From positions 2,355,580-2,419,579 of the forward strand of contig CM025850.1 in assembly GCA_003952965.2 (NCBI GenBank): a stretch of DNA of 64,000 nucleotides, given 5' to 3'. Position numbers and translations under genes: made by a program. Of this stretch, positions 36,001-47,349 are shown one piece after another. The notes beneath the pieces are model-generated. The model was given only the letters and a program-made list of their open reading frames with translations, did no database searches and was not told the DNA's origin. The stretch comes from Morella rubra. Its lineage: Eukaryota > Streptophyta > Magnoliopsida > Fagales > Myricaceae. How positions within the stretch are numbered: position 1 is the stretch's first letter; each line of letters starts with the position of its first letter.

Positions 36001-37380
36001 GGGGAGTTTGAATCCGTTGTGTATCTTGCAAGAATTCCATCAATCTCAGGCATCTAGGAATTTGTTAGATTACAAAAGTGAGTTGGAACGTTATTACTTG
36101 GAGGATATGGAGTCCCCTAGTTTAGTGTTTGATATTTTAACTTGGTGGAAGGTTAATTCCACCAAATTTCCAGTTATTGCTCGAATTGCACAAGATGTGC
36201 TAGCTATTCCATCACTACCGTTGCTTCTAAGTCCGCATTCAGCACTAGAGGGCGTGTTTTGGATCCCCATCGAGCTCATTGGCTCCAAAAACAGTTGAGG
36301 CTTTCATATGTGCTCAAAATTGGCTAAGGTCAACACCCATTAGCCCTGCTCAACGTGTCTTAGAAGCGGTTGAGGACTTTGAGAGCTTTAGACTGGACTC
36401 AGGTAATAATGTTCTCTGAAATTCAATTCATTTATTGTTTTGGTTCTTCTTTTTGTGTATTTAATGTTGTTTTCATTTTTTTATATAGAATGGAAGCTGA
36501 TCCTGTGCGTATCTTATTGGATGAATCTTGAATGAGTTGGATTTTGGATATCATGTGACTATTTGAGTAATATCTTACTTTTAATATTGCATTTATTTGT
36601 TTCTCTTTTTATCTTACTTCTACCCTTTAGGTTCTAACAGTAATTCATTGTCTATAGGATGGAAAGCATTGCTTTTTTTTAGTAATTGGAATGGCATTTT
36701 GCTTACTCAGGCTTTTGATATATTCTAATGGGGTTGCTTAATGTAATTTGTTTCATTTGTTAGTTTGGAGAGACTAGAAAGTGACTTAGTGTTATTTTTG
36801 TTAATTAGAATTTAGAAGTGTGGAAGACCTTGTATGTTAATGTTTGATTCGATTGGCATGTGATCTATAGTTAGTAGTTATATGCTTATATAGTATATTA
36901 GAATGTGGTAATTTAGTTTATACTTATTACTTATATTCGAATGAGATTTTTTTAGCAATCTATCAAATAAGGCTGCAATTCTAATTTTTAGCAATCTGTA
37001 AAAAAGGCTGAAATATGCAATTGTATTCAACACAAGTTTTAGTTTTATCGTATATGAAATGAGCCCAAGCTAAATAAGGCTGAAATAATAGGTTAAAGGT
37101 ATATTCAAGCCCTATTCAAATATCTAGAAAAAAAAAAAGTATAAAAAGAGCCATAAAACAGTCTTGGTCCAACTCGGGAAATGGCCCAATTCGAATATCT
37201 GCCAAAAAAAACCCATTTCAGAGGCCCAAATCAGTCTTGGCCCAAGTCTGAATCTGAATCCACTGACTGGGCCGGATATATAGGTATTTCGGATCGGATT
37301 CAGATCTGAAATTTGGTATCCGAAATTTTCAGATTCGGATATGGGCCTTCTAAATCCAAAAATTTTGGAGCGCACCCCTA
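33059..37380 (+). mobile_element. hAT DNA transposon, full length (4322 bp), inactivated
   Basis: Ends are TAGAGGTGTTAAAA at 33059 and, inverted, TAGGGGTGCGCTCC at 37380. They are flanked by an 8-base target duplication ATGATGAA (33051-33058) / ATGATGAG (37381-37388). The paralogous LTR at 14880 shows the uninterrupted site. Transposase pseudogene inside (34196-36416) in plus orientation. Both ends carry subterminal phrases around CCCGATTCG, GAATCCG and GGCCCAA. Confidence 0.94.
34196..36416 (+). pseudogene. hAT transposase pseudogene (Ac/RICESLEEPER-like)
   Basis: Likely start ATG at 34196 (MEQINFDNLGTPTSTPEMGG). A BED zinc finger spans about 34435-34575: DHFTRLPIGG, KCTCNYCGQSF, GTSSLLNHLDSC; its conserved Trp codon is TGA (34435-34437). 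Then VCLTTDMWTSIQNINYMCVT (about 34890), SAHILNLIVNEGLK (about 35200), DVPTRWNSTYLML (about 35375), the DUF4413-like region with AAILDPRYK (about 35780), and the dimerisation domain SELERYYLED, FDILTWWKVNS, FPVIARIAQDVLAIP (36080-36225). The order is complete, but at least five frameshifts and three stops interrupt it. In life the protein binds the ends and cuts in the nucleus. Confidence 0.93.
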
Positions 37381-37523
37381 ATGATGAGCAAAAGGACAGG
37401 ATTTAAGAATGAAAGCTCTGGTTTTGCAAGAATCGATAGAGGATTTTTTGGGATTTGGCTTTTTTCTCTTTTTTCTCAAGCTTTTTCTCTCTTGGAGGCT
37501 AGATCTTAATGATGATGCAAGTA

Positions 37524-37527
<4 letters not shown>

Positions 37528-37562
<35 letters not shown>
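37528..37562. repeat. CT microsatellite
   Basis: A run of about 17 CT units within the interrupted LTR. Confidence 0.95.
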
Positions 37563-37563
<1 letters not shown>

Positions 37564-38469
37564 TCATGTTCTATTTATAGCCTTTTACTCTTATGTGACC
37601 CTCAAGATGTAGTATTGTACCTTAGTGATTTAAAATAATAAAAAAATATTGTTTAAATGAGTTAGTGGCGTTCTAAGAAAATCTGCAGAATCACAGCATG
37701 TGTCACACTGTCAAACTTGTCCATGGATATGCTTTCGGGTTTTCTTGGCATGTTGACACTATCTTCATATATGTCGACACTATTAAACATGCTCTGGAAT
37801 TCCAGCTCTCTGGCGTCCTTGGCATATGTTGACACTTTCTTCATATATGTTAACACCATCAAGTTTGCTTTGAAATTTTAGCTATTGGGTCTCTTTGGCA
37901 TGTATCGACACTATCTTCCCATGTGTCGACGCTTGAGAGATTTTTCTACTCCTTGAAGGTGTCACTTTCACTCCAATTCATCTTTAATTACCTACAATAA
38001 ACTATATAGACGTTTTAACTTATTCAAAAGTGTTAGAGAATATGAAGAGACTTTCAAATATAGAGTTTTTCAAAGCTTTTGGAAATCATATTTAGCAAAT
38101 GAAGATTGAAAAGTTTAAGTTCTAAAATCTTTTAAAAAGAGTATCAAAATAAAAAAGGATTGTTCAAAGAACAAGCTTGGGCTAACACTTTGCGTTTTAA
38201 TTTTGCATCGATCGATCTTCTAGGTGGGACGATCAGACGCTAAATGAAACGTCCATCATTTAGTGAAACGCGTCGTGTCACTCATCAACCGATCAGTCGA
38301 TAATTGAAACGATGGATTGTTAAAGTTAAACACTGCGTTTAACAATATATGCGATCGATTAAGAAAAATTTATGTAAGTGTATTGCAGTTTGTTTAATGT
38401 AGTTAAATGTGTTATAATTATAGTTTATCTACCTTATGTTTCAGTTAATTATTAAATGCTTGTAGGAAA

Positions 38470-38960
38470 GGGTGGATGTCTTCCAACGCCTGTGTGAAGC
38501 ATAAGGGAAGGCGTACATTGAAGATATATATTTTAAGATTAGGCAAGAAGTCGGGATATGTACGTGGATTAGGACACACAGTTAAACCTAGACATTCCAC
38601 AACTATAAGTATGCAATCTTTTGATCTACAATGCCAGCTAGAGAAGGCAAAGGATGAAATAGAAACAATAAGAGCCACTAGAGAAAAAAAACTTAGAAGC
38701 AATGAGAACCACTATTGAGAAAGAATTAGAAGCGATGAGAGCTGCCAAAAAAAAAAAGACTTAGAAGAATTTGCAACGAAGTAAGCTGAGATAGGGCCAC
38801 ACTACGTGATTACCATGAGAAGCATCATCTGCAGTAGGAGTGCTTGTGGGCGGAAATATCAAAGGAAGTAAAGGAGTGCATGACTACCGTAATGAAGAGG
38901 AAAACAAACGAGGTGACAAAACGACTACTAAGCCAAGTAGATGTGAGATGTTTATTTTTT
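38470..38960 (+). pseudogene. CACTA ORF1-like (TNPA / Transposase_24-like) C-terminal fragment
   Basis: Encodes LGKKSGYVRGLGHTVKPRHS followed by a helical, charged stretch (LEKAKDEIETIRATREKKL...). The 'GYVRGLG.xxKP' block followed by a coiled coil is a hallmark of the plant Ptta/En/Spm ORF1 family. A frame break lies near 38690, with further coil-like codons (TIEKELEAMRAAKK) after it. Upstream exons are not present between the LTR and this piece. It supports assigning 29611-39100 to CACTA. Confidence 0.75.
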
Positions 38961-39100
38961 ATTATGTTTCCTATAATTTTATTTTTGGTTAAATTACAGA
39001 TAATTATTTCTATTAGTGATGTTTATGAATTTGAATGAATGTATTGTTATGTTTAATCGATCTTATAAAACATTTTCGGCTATTATAATTAAAGTTAAAA

Positions 39101-39829
39101 ATATGTAATTAAAGTTTCGTCAAACCTGATTTTTGACATCTATACAATTCTCTTTGACAAAAAGAAAATAAAAAATAAAAAATAAAACCTGATTTTTACC
39201 CTGTACTTTGTTGTAGTTTGCCCCTAAATTACATTTTAATGAAGTTTTCCCCTCGTATCTCTAATCCTAGCTTGGTCCCTAGTCCTACCATTCTTTTTTT
39301 TTTTTAGTCACCTAGTCCTACCATTCGCTTTCAGCTAAAAACGTAATGAAATATACGTCGTACCAATGATAGATTGACATGTACTCGTTTATTACACCTA
39401 TTTAATGACACACGGTCTAATTTAATACACGTCAGCTTGACATTTTTTTTAAGACATTGAAAAAATTAAAATTGAATAGTTGTCAATGTCATCAATGCAA
39501 GATAACTTATAACCCCTCCTTGCTCCCAGAGCCACGCCGCACCGAAAAATCGTCTCGTAGTCTTGTCTTTCTTTCTTTTTTCCTCAATTTGTGTTCATCA
39601 ACAATTAGTTAATGTTGCTAATTAGGTCACGTCAATATATGAAACTAACGTGTTTGGGAAAACTACAGATTAAATAGTACTTTCGATCCCACTGTATTCC
39701 AATAATCTGCATAGAAAATAGAAAATAATTTGTATATCTTTGTCACTTTTGCCTATCCTAACAGTAAACATATATAGGTACCATTCTATGACTTTTACCG
39801 ACCCTTTCATATTTTCCAAATTACTAATT

Positions 39830-39872
<43 letters not shown>

Positions 39873-40170
39873 AATATGTGTTTTTAAAATTTCTAAGGTA
39901 CGTAGAAGAGAAACCGAAAAAAAATTAAATTAAATCTGTGTGATGTCCAGCTCTTGTATATATAGAGAGGTAAGGCCACAAATAAAGGGCAAATTAGTTA
40001 ATGATTTTATCAGAGCTTTTAGCTAATACATTTTATTTTATTTTTTTTTTCATTTGAGGTACGTATAATTTGATGTTTAATAATTTCTGCTGCATGCCAG
40101 CTTCTCAAAATAACTTGAGCAAATTGTAGTCCAATTGACATGTGGAGCTCAAGCAGTTGTGGTAGGGTGC
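39101..40170. other. Intergenic region upstream of the six-cysteine peptide gene
   Basis: AT-rich with a TA microsatellite at about 39834-39864. No gene or clear transposon end seen. Confidence 0.5.
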
Positions 40171-40177
40171 TATAAAT
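40171..40177 (+). promoter_or_regulatory. TATA box of the six-cysteine peptide gene
   Basis: TATAAAT, 69 bases upstream of the ATG at 40240, leaving room for a short 5' UTR. Confidence 0.6.
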
Positions 40178-40239
40178 TATGGACTTGTAGCATAACCAGG
40201 TAGATAGGGATTGATATATTATATGTGCATGAAAGTGGA

Positions 40240-40947
40240 ATGACGAATATTAGAGTTGCGACAATCATGGTTATGATCATGTTGACGATAGCCGCGATAG
40301 CTATTGCGAGAGCGGAAGAGGACACTCCTTTGTCAGCTCATCCCCCGTCATCTTTTCCTCCCTTCACAACAGTAGACGGACTACGGCCTGCTCCGTCGAC
40401 TTCTCTGCTTCCCCATGACGACGATCATGATGGTCTTCCTCATCGGGCTTCGATAAAATTCTCGGAAATATCTTGCTATGCCCGACCTATTTATTTTTGC
40501 CGCTTTCGCCCACCAGGAAGATTCTCTAGTTACTTTGATTGCGTTCGACAAATTTGGAGGATGTGCAAGGAATTAATGAAAGGTCCACTTGTCGACAATA
40601 CTTTTTCCACTAGTAAGTATATATACATGTGGCTGTGTAACTATATACGTGCATCATAGCCATCCCTATGCATTATGGGTGACATTACGTACCCATAAAA
40701 GTATATATGAACAAGTTAAAGCAACGTCTAGTTATATATAAAAGATAGGAGTTAATGGCATATATATTGTGTCAACTAATTAATGTCGTGAGAGTACTTA
40801 TACATATTATATATCTAATATGTTTTTTGGACGTAATATTAATCTCTGTATATTTCATATATATGCATGGCAGGTAAAATGCGTATGGAAAATGTGGAAG
40901 CTGCTTACGAGAATATCAACTGTTACAACTGCGACAAGAAAAAATAG
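40240..40947 (+). CDS. Secreted peptide with six cysteines (two exons, 148 residues predicted)
   Basis: Seen: ATG at 40240; exon 1 40240-40612 ends ACTA/GTAAGT; intron of 261 bases (40613-40873, AT-rich, acceptor GCATGGCAG); exon 2 40874-40947 ends in TAG. The junction makes a Ser codon (phase 1). Residues 1-25 (MTNIRVATIMVMIMLTIAAI then AIARA) are a clear signal peptide, with cleavage likely before EEDTPL. A low-complexity acidic and Pro/Ser-rich propeptide-like part follows, then a mature part with spacing C-x7-C-x13-C-x7-C-x31-C-x2-C. The last pair, CYNC, sits in exon 2 just before the basic end CDKKK. Without the intron the frame would end in a Cys-containing but unpaired tail, so splicing completes an even cysteine count. 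I do not recognise the family; it has the build of an apoplastic cysteine-rich peptide. Expression and processing are inferred. Confidence 0.72.
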
Positions 40948-42654
40948 CAATGCGCATAATAATTGTTTCTTAATTAGTACGGGAGGAGGTTGTGTACGTA
41001 CACGTGCGCTTTATGTAGACCTTGAATAATATAAAAATTATGAGATATACCTTTATATATATATATATAGCTGTAATATTAGTTAAAGTTGTTGTATCAC
41101 ATCAACCAATTCTATATATAGCACGTGGTTTTGAATAATTGTAACGTGGTTCAAATTATACCTTACGATATCTAGATGTATGGAGGCAAATTGATCATGG
41201 TTCTGAATTTTCTATTGTTTCTTACGTGGTCTCTGAAAACAAAATATTCCCCCTTTCAAATTGGTCCGGATCCAAAACAGAATAGAGAATAAAAAAATGG
41301 AATTACTTAGGTCAATTAATCATGGTCCGGATTATAAAATTCATCCTAGACTATATATAGGGCGAAAACATATGGAGAAATTAACGCTCATGGATTGAGA
41401 GGCGGAGAGGATCAGTTAAGGCCGTTTCGTGTTGAGGTTCAAGAACCAACTTCATTGCCAGGCCACCCGACGTTCCCTCTTCAATGTGTATGCCCCAAAT
41501 CTGCAATCGGTTCACCAAACGTGGCGGTGGCTTTGCCTTTAAGACGTCAGCCGTTTGCGACAGATTCGACCTCTTCTGCGCTCCTGCTGTGCGGGTTTGT
41601 TGTTGTGATTCAAAGGCGAATTCCTGGGACCAGTAGTTGTGAAGTTGACAGACAACTAGTGGTTTATTGTTCGCGGGAGTAGTCTTGGATATTTCTATTG
41701 GGCAGGGGCCTTTCAGGAGACCTGGTGGCGACGTGGAAGTACTTTGGGAGGAATTATTTCAGGGGCTTACTGACTTTGTTTATTTCTTTTTCAGAAAATT
41801 AAGAAACAATTTTTTTTTTTTTTTTTTTTTTTTTGGCAACGGGAGTGCACTTAATTCAAACAGACCTAGTCTAGTATTCGCAGAAATTGAGTTCTACGTC
41901 ATGACAAATTTCAAACTGTGCAGTTCCCAAATTATATATGTTAGATAAACCCAACTTCCCTGTACGAGTGATCCGAAAAAATTATTTACAGTTAAAAAGC
42001 ATACATTAAACCTCAGTTCATGACCACTCAAGTCAATTCTTTAGAGTTGAAAAACATTCTCTTAGAAATACATGAGAGTAGGCTTAGAACAGTCAAACAA
42101 TTCATAAGCCAGCTACGGGGACTTGGAGCATAAACCCGGCCTTTTACAGAAGATAAAGTGGATCCAAAGCCCACAAAGCTTAACCAGAGGAGAGGCTTTT
42201 ATGGTCTGAGGTTTGGGCAGTTGGTGGCGGACAGGAACCTAATTATAGTCAGGAGAAAGCCTACCCTATTGGGAAAAGCTAGCAATATTCCACTAGTTTG
42301 GGGCCAAATGTCAACTTCTAAAAGTAATACTCACAATCGAAGTTCAAAGTCCCAACACCACAGATTATCTAAATATCGGAATCAAAACAAAACAGTATAT
42401 CTCAATACCTTAGCATCAAGTAAATATTAATGCTTCTTACATCCAACATTGAATTTAGAAGTTCACTTTATTTTTATTTTTTGTAAGCGAAGCAGTTCTC
42501 TTGCCTTGTACGATTAGAGCAGTGAAGCAAGCATGTAATTAAGTATATATGAGTTCACTTGTTTTATTATATATTGGCGAATAAAGAGTTTGCTTAATTT
42601 GTAGTAGAGATGAATGACCAGAATTAAGAATGCCCTAAATATGTTGGCTAGTAG
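40948..42654. other. Intergenic region with a poly-T tract
   Basis: Several short TA runs; a 25-base T run at 41810-41834. The open frame 41395-41682 has a coding-like base composition (GC richer than surroundings) but no recognisable domain and no conserved partner in the window. It could be a captured gene scrap ending in a reversed poly-A. Confidence 0.4.
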
Positions 42655-43811
42655 CATTACAACAAATTTGATTTTCAATGACGAAATTCTCTATAATGAA
42701 ACAATTTTCGTCCCTAAAAATTAACTTTTTTTGTTGCAATTTTTTTCTTCGTCACTAAAAGTCTATTTATAGTGATGGAATTTGATTTCATTACAATAGT
42801 CTTCATCGGTGAAGGAACTTGAATTTTATTACGAAAAGTGAATATATTGTACTGGAAGTTTTGTCATTAAAAGGAATAAAAAATGTTAAAAATATTTTTA
42901 GTGACGAAAGTTTTGTCATGAGAAGCAAAAGGCGTTTATGACTAAAATTTGCGTCACCAATATGTTCGATTGTCTACAAGAGTGATTGATTGGAAAAAAT
43001 TTTAATTGAAAAAAACTTTTACGACTAAAATGTCGATGACGATGATCAAAGGGCTTTTGTAACGCAACATTTCATTAGTCTGGCGATCGATTGTCTATTT
43101 TGTATGACCGATCATCTTGAGGGGATAGATCACCATCCTAAAGGTTCGATCGCCATCTTGAAGGCTGTATGGGGGACACATGATGTACAAATTGACACAT
43201 GGCACATAACAAGCAGTCGTGCATCTTTTCGTAACTAATACTTTTTCGAATGGATGTTAGATCATTCTGTAAGAGTCGCAGTAGAAATTTCTAGATCGTT
43301 AAAGTCAAGCAGCCCAAACGTTCTACCTCCTTCAGATTTACGCGCACAGTTCTTGAGAGAAAAGTTAATAGAGAGTTTGTAAAGAGAGAACTATTCTCGT
43401 GAAAAATGACTTCTTTTCTCTCAAATGAAATTCTGAGCTATTTATAATGATTTACTCAAAGCTTCTTCTGTGCTTATGCGTGGGATCTTTAAAGATTTCA
43501 AATCTCGGCCAGTGGATCATCATGAAAAATTCTTTTTCATTTAACTCCCTTATATTCTGTATTCCAAATTTATGGGCTTCTACAAATTGTGATCATGTCC
43601 ATTAATATATCGCAATTGACCCCCGAGATAATGAGACTATTTTTGTGAAATCCTTTTGCTAACAATTATTGTTTATTTATCCTTTACCATACTATATTCC
43701 ACATGAGCTAATATGTCCGGAATAATATTACCTTTTAAGTCTCTAACTCACATAATTCTTAATTCACAATCTGTAACTCCTTGAACTCTCAAATTGTTTT
43801 TAAAATTATTT

Positions 43812-43848
<37 letters not shown>

Positions 43849-44975
43849 TTTGAAAAATATTTTCGCAAAAGTTTACTGGCCAATGATTTCTTATCGAGTC
43901 TAACTCTATACAGATATATTGAATATACTATCTCACAAAGAGACTAGTGGATTCCTTGTTGAGCATTTACACAAGCTCATTTATCATCTACAAGATCCAA
44001 CATTGTCTGGAATATTTGACCTAGAAAGATCATCACCAAATGACTCGATCAAGGCACAAGTACACAACAAACAAACTTGTATAAACCTCTCAGGTCTAAG
44101 GATACAATAAACTAATTGTTCTGAATACTTTCTCAACATCAATGATCACTTCCAGAAGGTATTCATATTTGATTTCGTTCAGTGAATGTACTCGTACAGT
44201 GCACCCTCGTCTGTTTAAGGTCACTACCTCAATAACGGAGTCCATCATCCGATTTAATAAAGACACAACGAGTGTAGACCTATTTGTACATAAGTATGTT
44301 AACCTCGATTTAGAACAATTTTCAAGTGAATAAGGAACCAAAAAATCATACTCTCCGCCTTTTTATTCATTAATCATCGGCATGACTTTTCTACAATTTC
44401 ACTTAACAATATAATTGTATAACATCTCATGTTACAACATTATACCCAATAAGTAATAAATACATGTGATGATAAAGAAATAATTATCTCATAATTATTC
44501 TAATAACTGGTTTTGAGGGCATATTTCCAACACGTTCAACATAGACGATCAATCGTTATGGTCGTAAAAGCAACGAATTGAAGTTTGCCACGTGCAACAA
44601 TCGATTGTCCAACTCTATATAAAAAAAAAAAAAATCGAAGGCCATTTCGAACCATTCCTTCCCACAACTCTAAAAAAGCTCTCAACTCACCAAATTTTTG
44701 CATTCTCTTCAAAATCACATACAAACGTTCCAAACTAGCTTTCCATTCTCCTCCACGTTAAAGGTATGCAATTTTCCCCCATTTTGTACTGGTTTTTAAT
44801 ATGTTTTGGGTTTTATTTTTTAAATTTGATTTTATATTTATTGAGATTGGTGAAATAAGTTTATTTTAGTGTTAATGCGTGTTCGAGAAGTTTTGAAGTG
44901 TTTCGGGTGAGAAATGGAAGGTTTGCATTTCTATAATTTTGGTCTTCATCCCCATGATGATCGATGCTCTAGGTT
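42655..44975 (+). mobile_element. CACTA element 5' fragment (copy C), interrupted by a solo LTR
   Basis: Starts CATTACAACAAATTTG (terminal CACTA changed to CATTA), then GTGACGAAA / TTTTCGTC words (42670-42960) and GATCG words (42965-43200). After the solo LTR it resumes at 44538 with the 5' UTR exon and donor near 44764, and ends at about 44975. It aligns collinearly with copy B 29611-30960. Confidence 0.82.
43268..44532 (-). mobile_element. Solo LTR of the 4342-11809 copia family
   Basis: Same orientation and full length (about 1265 bases) as the LTRs at 4342 and 10552. It is flanked by CATTC (43263-43267) and CGTTC (44533-44537), a target duplication with one change. The paralogous CACTA copy B at 30565-30585 shows the uninterrupted site (GATCATCC AAGATAGATG). 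Confidence 0.93.
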
Positions 44976-45704
44976 TGAATTAAGAAAAAATCCATATGAA
45001 TCAATCTAAAGAACTTTGATTAATATTAACATGAAAATGTTGTAGCTAGAGTTGATAGTAATCAGGTGAACACAAATTTAATAGGGGGACCACATTGTAT
45101 TTAGAGGGGGACAACGTTAAGTACACCACATATCTCCAATTTTTTAACAACGAGATTCTAACCCCACCACCAACAAAACTGTCGCTACCCCACTACAAAC
45201 AAAAAATGTACACCAGCAAAGCTATCGGGACAGCTCGCACAATACAAATATAATCCCACCACCAAAAGCTCACATAATACAAAAAATATTCTCACCCCTC
45301 CACCAAAAGCTCACACAATGCAAAAAATATAATTTTTGTAACAAATTCCCAATGAAATCAACCCAAGTTAGAGATATATCCTCTCTTATCTTTTTTGATG
45401 AAAAATCCTCACCAAAAGGACCAATCTAAACTATAGATATTTCATCTTATTGCATCTTCTTTTGATGCATAACCTTATCAAAAGGATCACAACCAATAAT
45501 ATTGGCTGATTACATAAATGATAACTCTCTTAAAGAGTAGATATTACAATGAAACTCTATCTCTCTAGATCACACAATATAAAGAGTTGAAAGTGATCAA
45601 GGTTTAGTATGTAAGCTCTTGATGGTATGGAAAATTTCGAATATAAGGCTTTATAGGAGTTTCTCGATGACATTAGAAGGTTCAACTAACTTAAAAATTT
45701 GGGA
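44976..45704. other. Unassigned repeat-like DNA
   Basis: At 45190-45330 the phrase CCACCAAAAGCTCACACAAT with ACAAAAAATAT recurs three times in degenerate form. No coding potential. Confidence 0.4.
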
Positions 45705-46450
45705 AAAATATATTTTTTAGCTACAAACTATCATAGGTTTTATATTTTGCACACTAAATTACCACTTCTGAGATATTGCGCCCTTTAACTGTTAATCTTA
45801 GACACTTTGCACACTCTGTCAATTTTTAGACTAAAGTAACGATCATACCCTTGACCCACTTTACATATACTGAAGATATTATTATCAATTTATTAAATTT
45901 TCGGGGATATTATTGTTAGATACAAGGTGCAAAGTGTCTATTTGATAATTTTTCCAAAGTGTCTAAGACTAGTAGTTAGAGGATGCAATGTCTTAAAAAT
46001 GTAGTTTAGGATGCAAAGTCTATAATAGTTGATAATTGAAAAGTATATTTTCATAAGGCATTGTTGTCAATTCGTTAAATTTTCGGGGATATTATTGTTA
46101 GATACAAGGTGCAAAGTGTCTATTTGAGATACCCTACCAATAGGTCAAATGGCTCCCAAAGTCTATCTATAAGTGGCTTAAGTCTGTTCATCTATTGTAG
46201 TTGGTAAGTGAAAAGTATATTTTCATTAAGATATTGTTGTCAATTCATTAAATTTTCGAGGATATTATTGTTAGATACAAGGTACAAAGTGTCTAACATT
46301 AATAGTTGGAGGGTGCAAAGTGTCTATTTGATAATTTCTCCAAAGTGTTTAAAATTAGTAGTTAGAGGATGCAATGTCTCAAAAAGTGATAGTTTAGAGT
46401 ATAAAGTCTATAGTAGTTGGTACGTGAAAAGTATATTTTCTCTAAATTTT
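45705..46450. repeat. Fold-back MITE with extra right arms
   Basis: The left arm 45715-45815 (AACTATCATAGG...GCACACTAAATT...CTTAGACACTTTGCAC) pairs with the right arm 45930-46045 read backwards. The centre carries ACCCTTGACCCACTTTACAT. The centre/right-arm segment starting near ATATTGTTGTCAATT is repeated at 46045-46130 (short) and 46225-46450 (long), making a cluster of one hairpin plus two right halves. Confidence 0.8.
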
Positions 46451-47340
46451 TTTCCAAAGTTTTCTTTTAAAGATCTCATTAAAAAATAGCCGTTATTCAA
46501 TTTTTTAAAATAAGCTGGTAATCATCTAGCTGACAACTTTTAAATTTGAAAATAAAAAATTATTATGGAATGTTTCTCAACTAGCTAGCTAGACTGATAC
46601 GCCCGAGCAGATCGACCTTGAGACAGATTCACAATAAAAATAGGCAAGTTATTTTTGGCTGAACCCGGATATATCTATCTCGTGGGCACATTTATTAAAC
46701 TGGAGGGACATGTAGTTCGATGGCCGGTAAAAGCAGATTAGAAATTCCTTTTGTTTTTTTATCTCAACTGGTCCGACCGTATGTTCAAGCGGATCAACTA
46801 CTTTAAACATAACCAAAATAAAAACAAAGCAACTCTATTGGTTGGATTTACAGGTCCCTTCGTTATACAAATTTGCTCTAATGGTATGTCTTTTTTTTTT
46901 TAATTATTATTCTTTTCTTCTTGCTAATCGTCTCGATCTTTGGAGATTGATTTTTTCTTCGAAGTACAAACTCAACGATATCAGAAACTTCTCAGATTTT
47001 CTTTATGTTTTTCTCAACAAAACATGCCTATTGAACTAAGCCTTTATTTCTCTCTATTTTCAATACAAGGGATTTATTTTCTAATTAAGCTCAATACAAG
47101 GTATTTACTAAACGAAAATTTAGCATTCCATATTATAAATATATAAAAGACCAGACTTTGAGTTTGCTTTTCTCAACTGCTTACTCATCAAGCCTGTTAG
47201 TATATGGCACTATATCTTCCTGATTCAGGAATATCATGGAAATATAACGCCCTTTTAAGCAGACCCTCTCCATATGAAGCACATTCTCAATGAACATCCT
47301 CTTGAGATTTTAAACTGACTCCAATGTAACGCAAACTCTC
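46451..47340. other. Intergenic region, nothing recognised
   Basis: AT-rich with short open frames lacking domains. Lies just left of the duplicated bHLH segment. Confidence 0.4.
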
Positions 47341-47349
47341 CTGCGTACA

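Larger units (their letters stand above)
32581..38187 (-). mobile_element. Solo copia LTR inserted in CACTA copy B, itself interrupted by an hAT element
   Basis: Begins TGTGAGTCCATGGACAACCC at 32581 and ends GGGCTAACA at 38187. A perfect 5-base target duplication CTTTG lies at 32576-32580 and 38188-38192. Without the hAT insert and its duplicated target the LTR is about 1.28 kb. It is paralogous to 14420-15610. Absence of any internal region next to it makes it a solo LTR formed by recombination. Confidence 0.92.
29611..39100 (+). mobile_element. CACTA element (copy B) carrying nested insertions
   Basis: Begins CACTACAAGAGTTATCACTT, followed by TTTTAGTGACGAAA words (29630-29830) and then GATCGATC / CGATCATC subterminal words to 31240, resuming at 32390-32580 and 38188-38370. 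A piece of an ORF1-like gene lies at 38470-38960. It contains a MITE-like insert (29870-30075), a gypsy fragment (31242-32388) and a solo copia LTR (32581-38187) with an hAT element inside. The 3' terminus was not located; 39100 is a nominal end. Confidence 0.78.

Noticed and set aside
40225..40239. Upstream non-ATG start of the six-cysteine peptide frame
   Set aside because: The codon at 40225 is GTG; the first ATG in frame is 40240 and gives a proper signal peptide.
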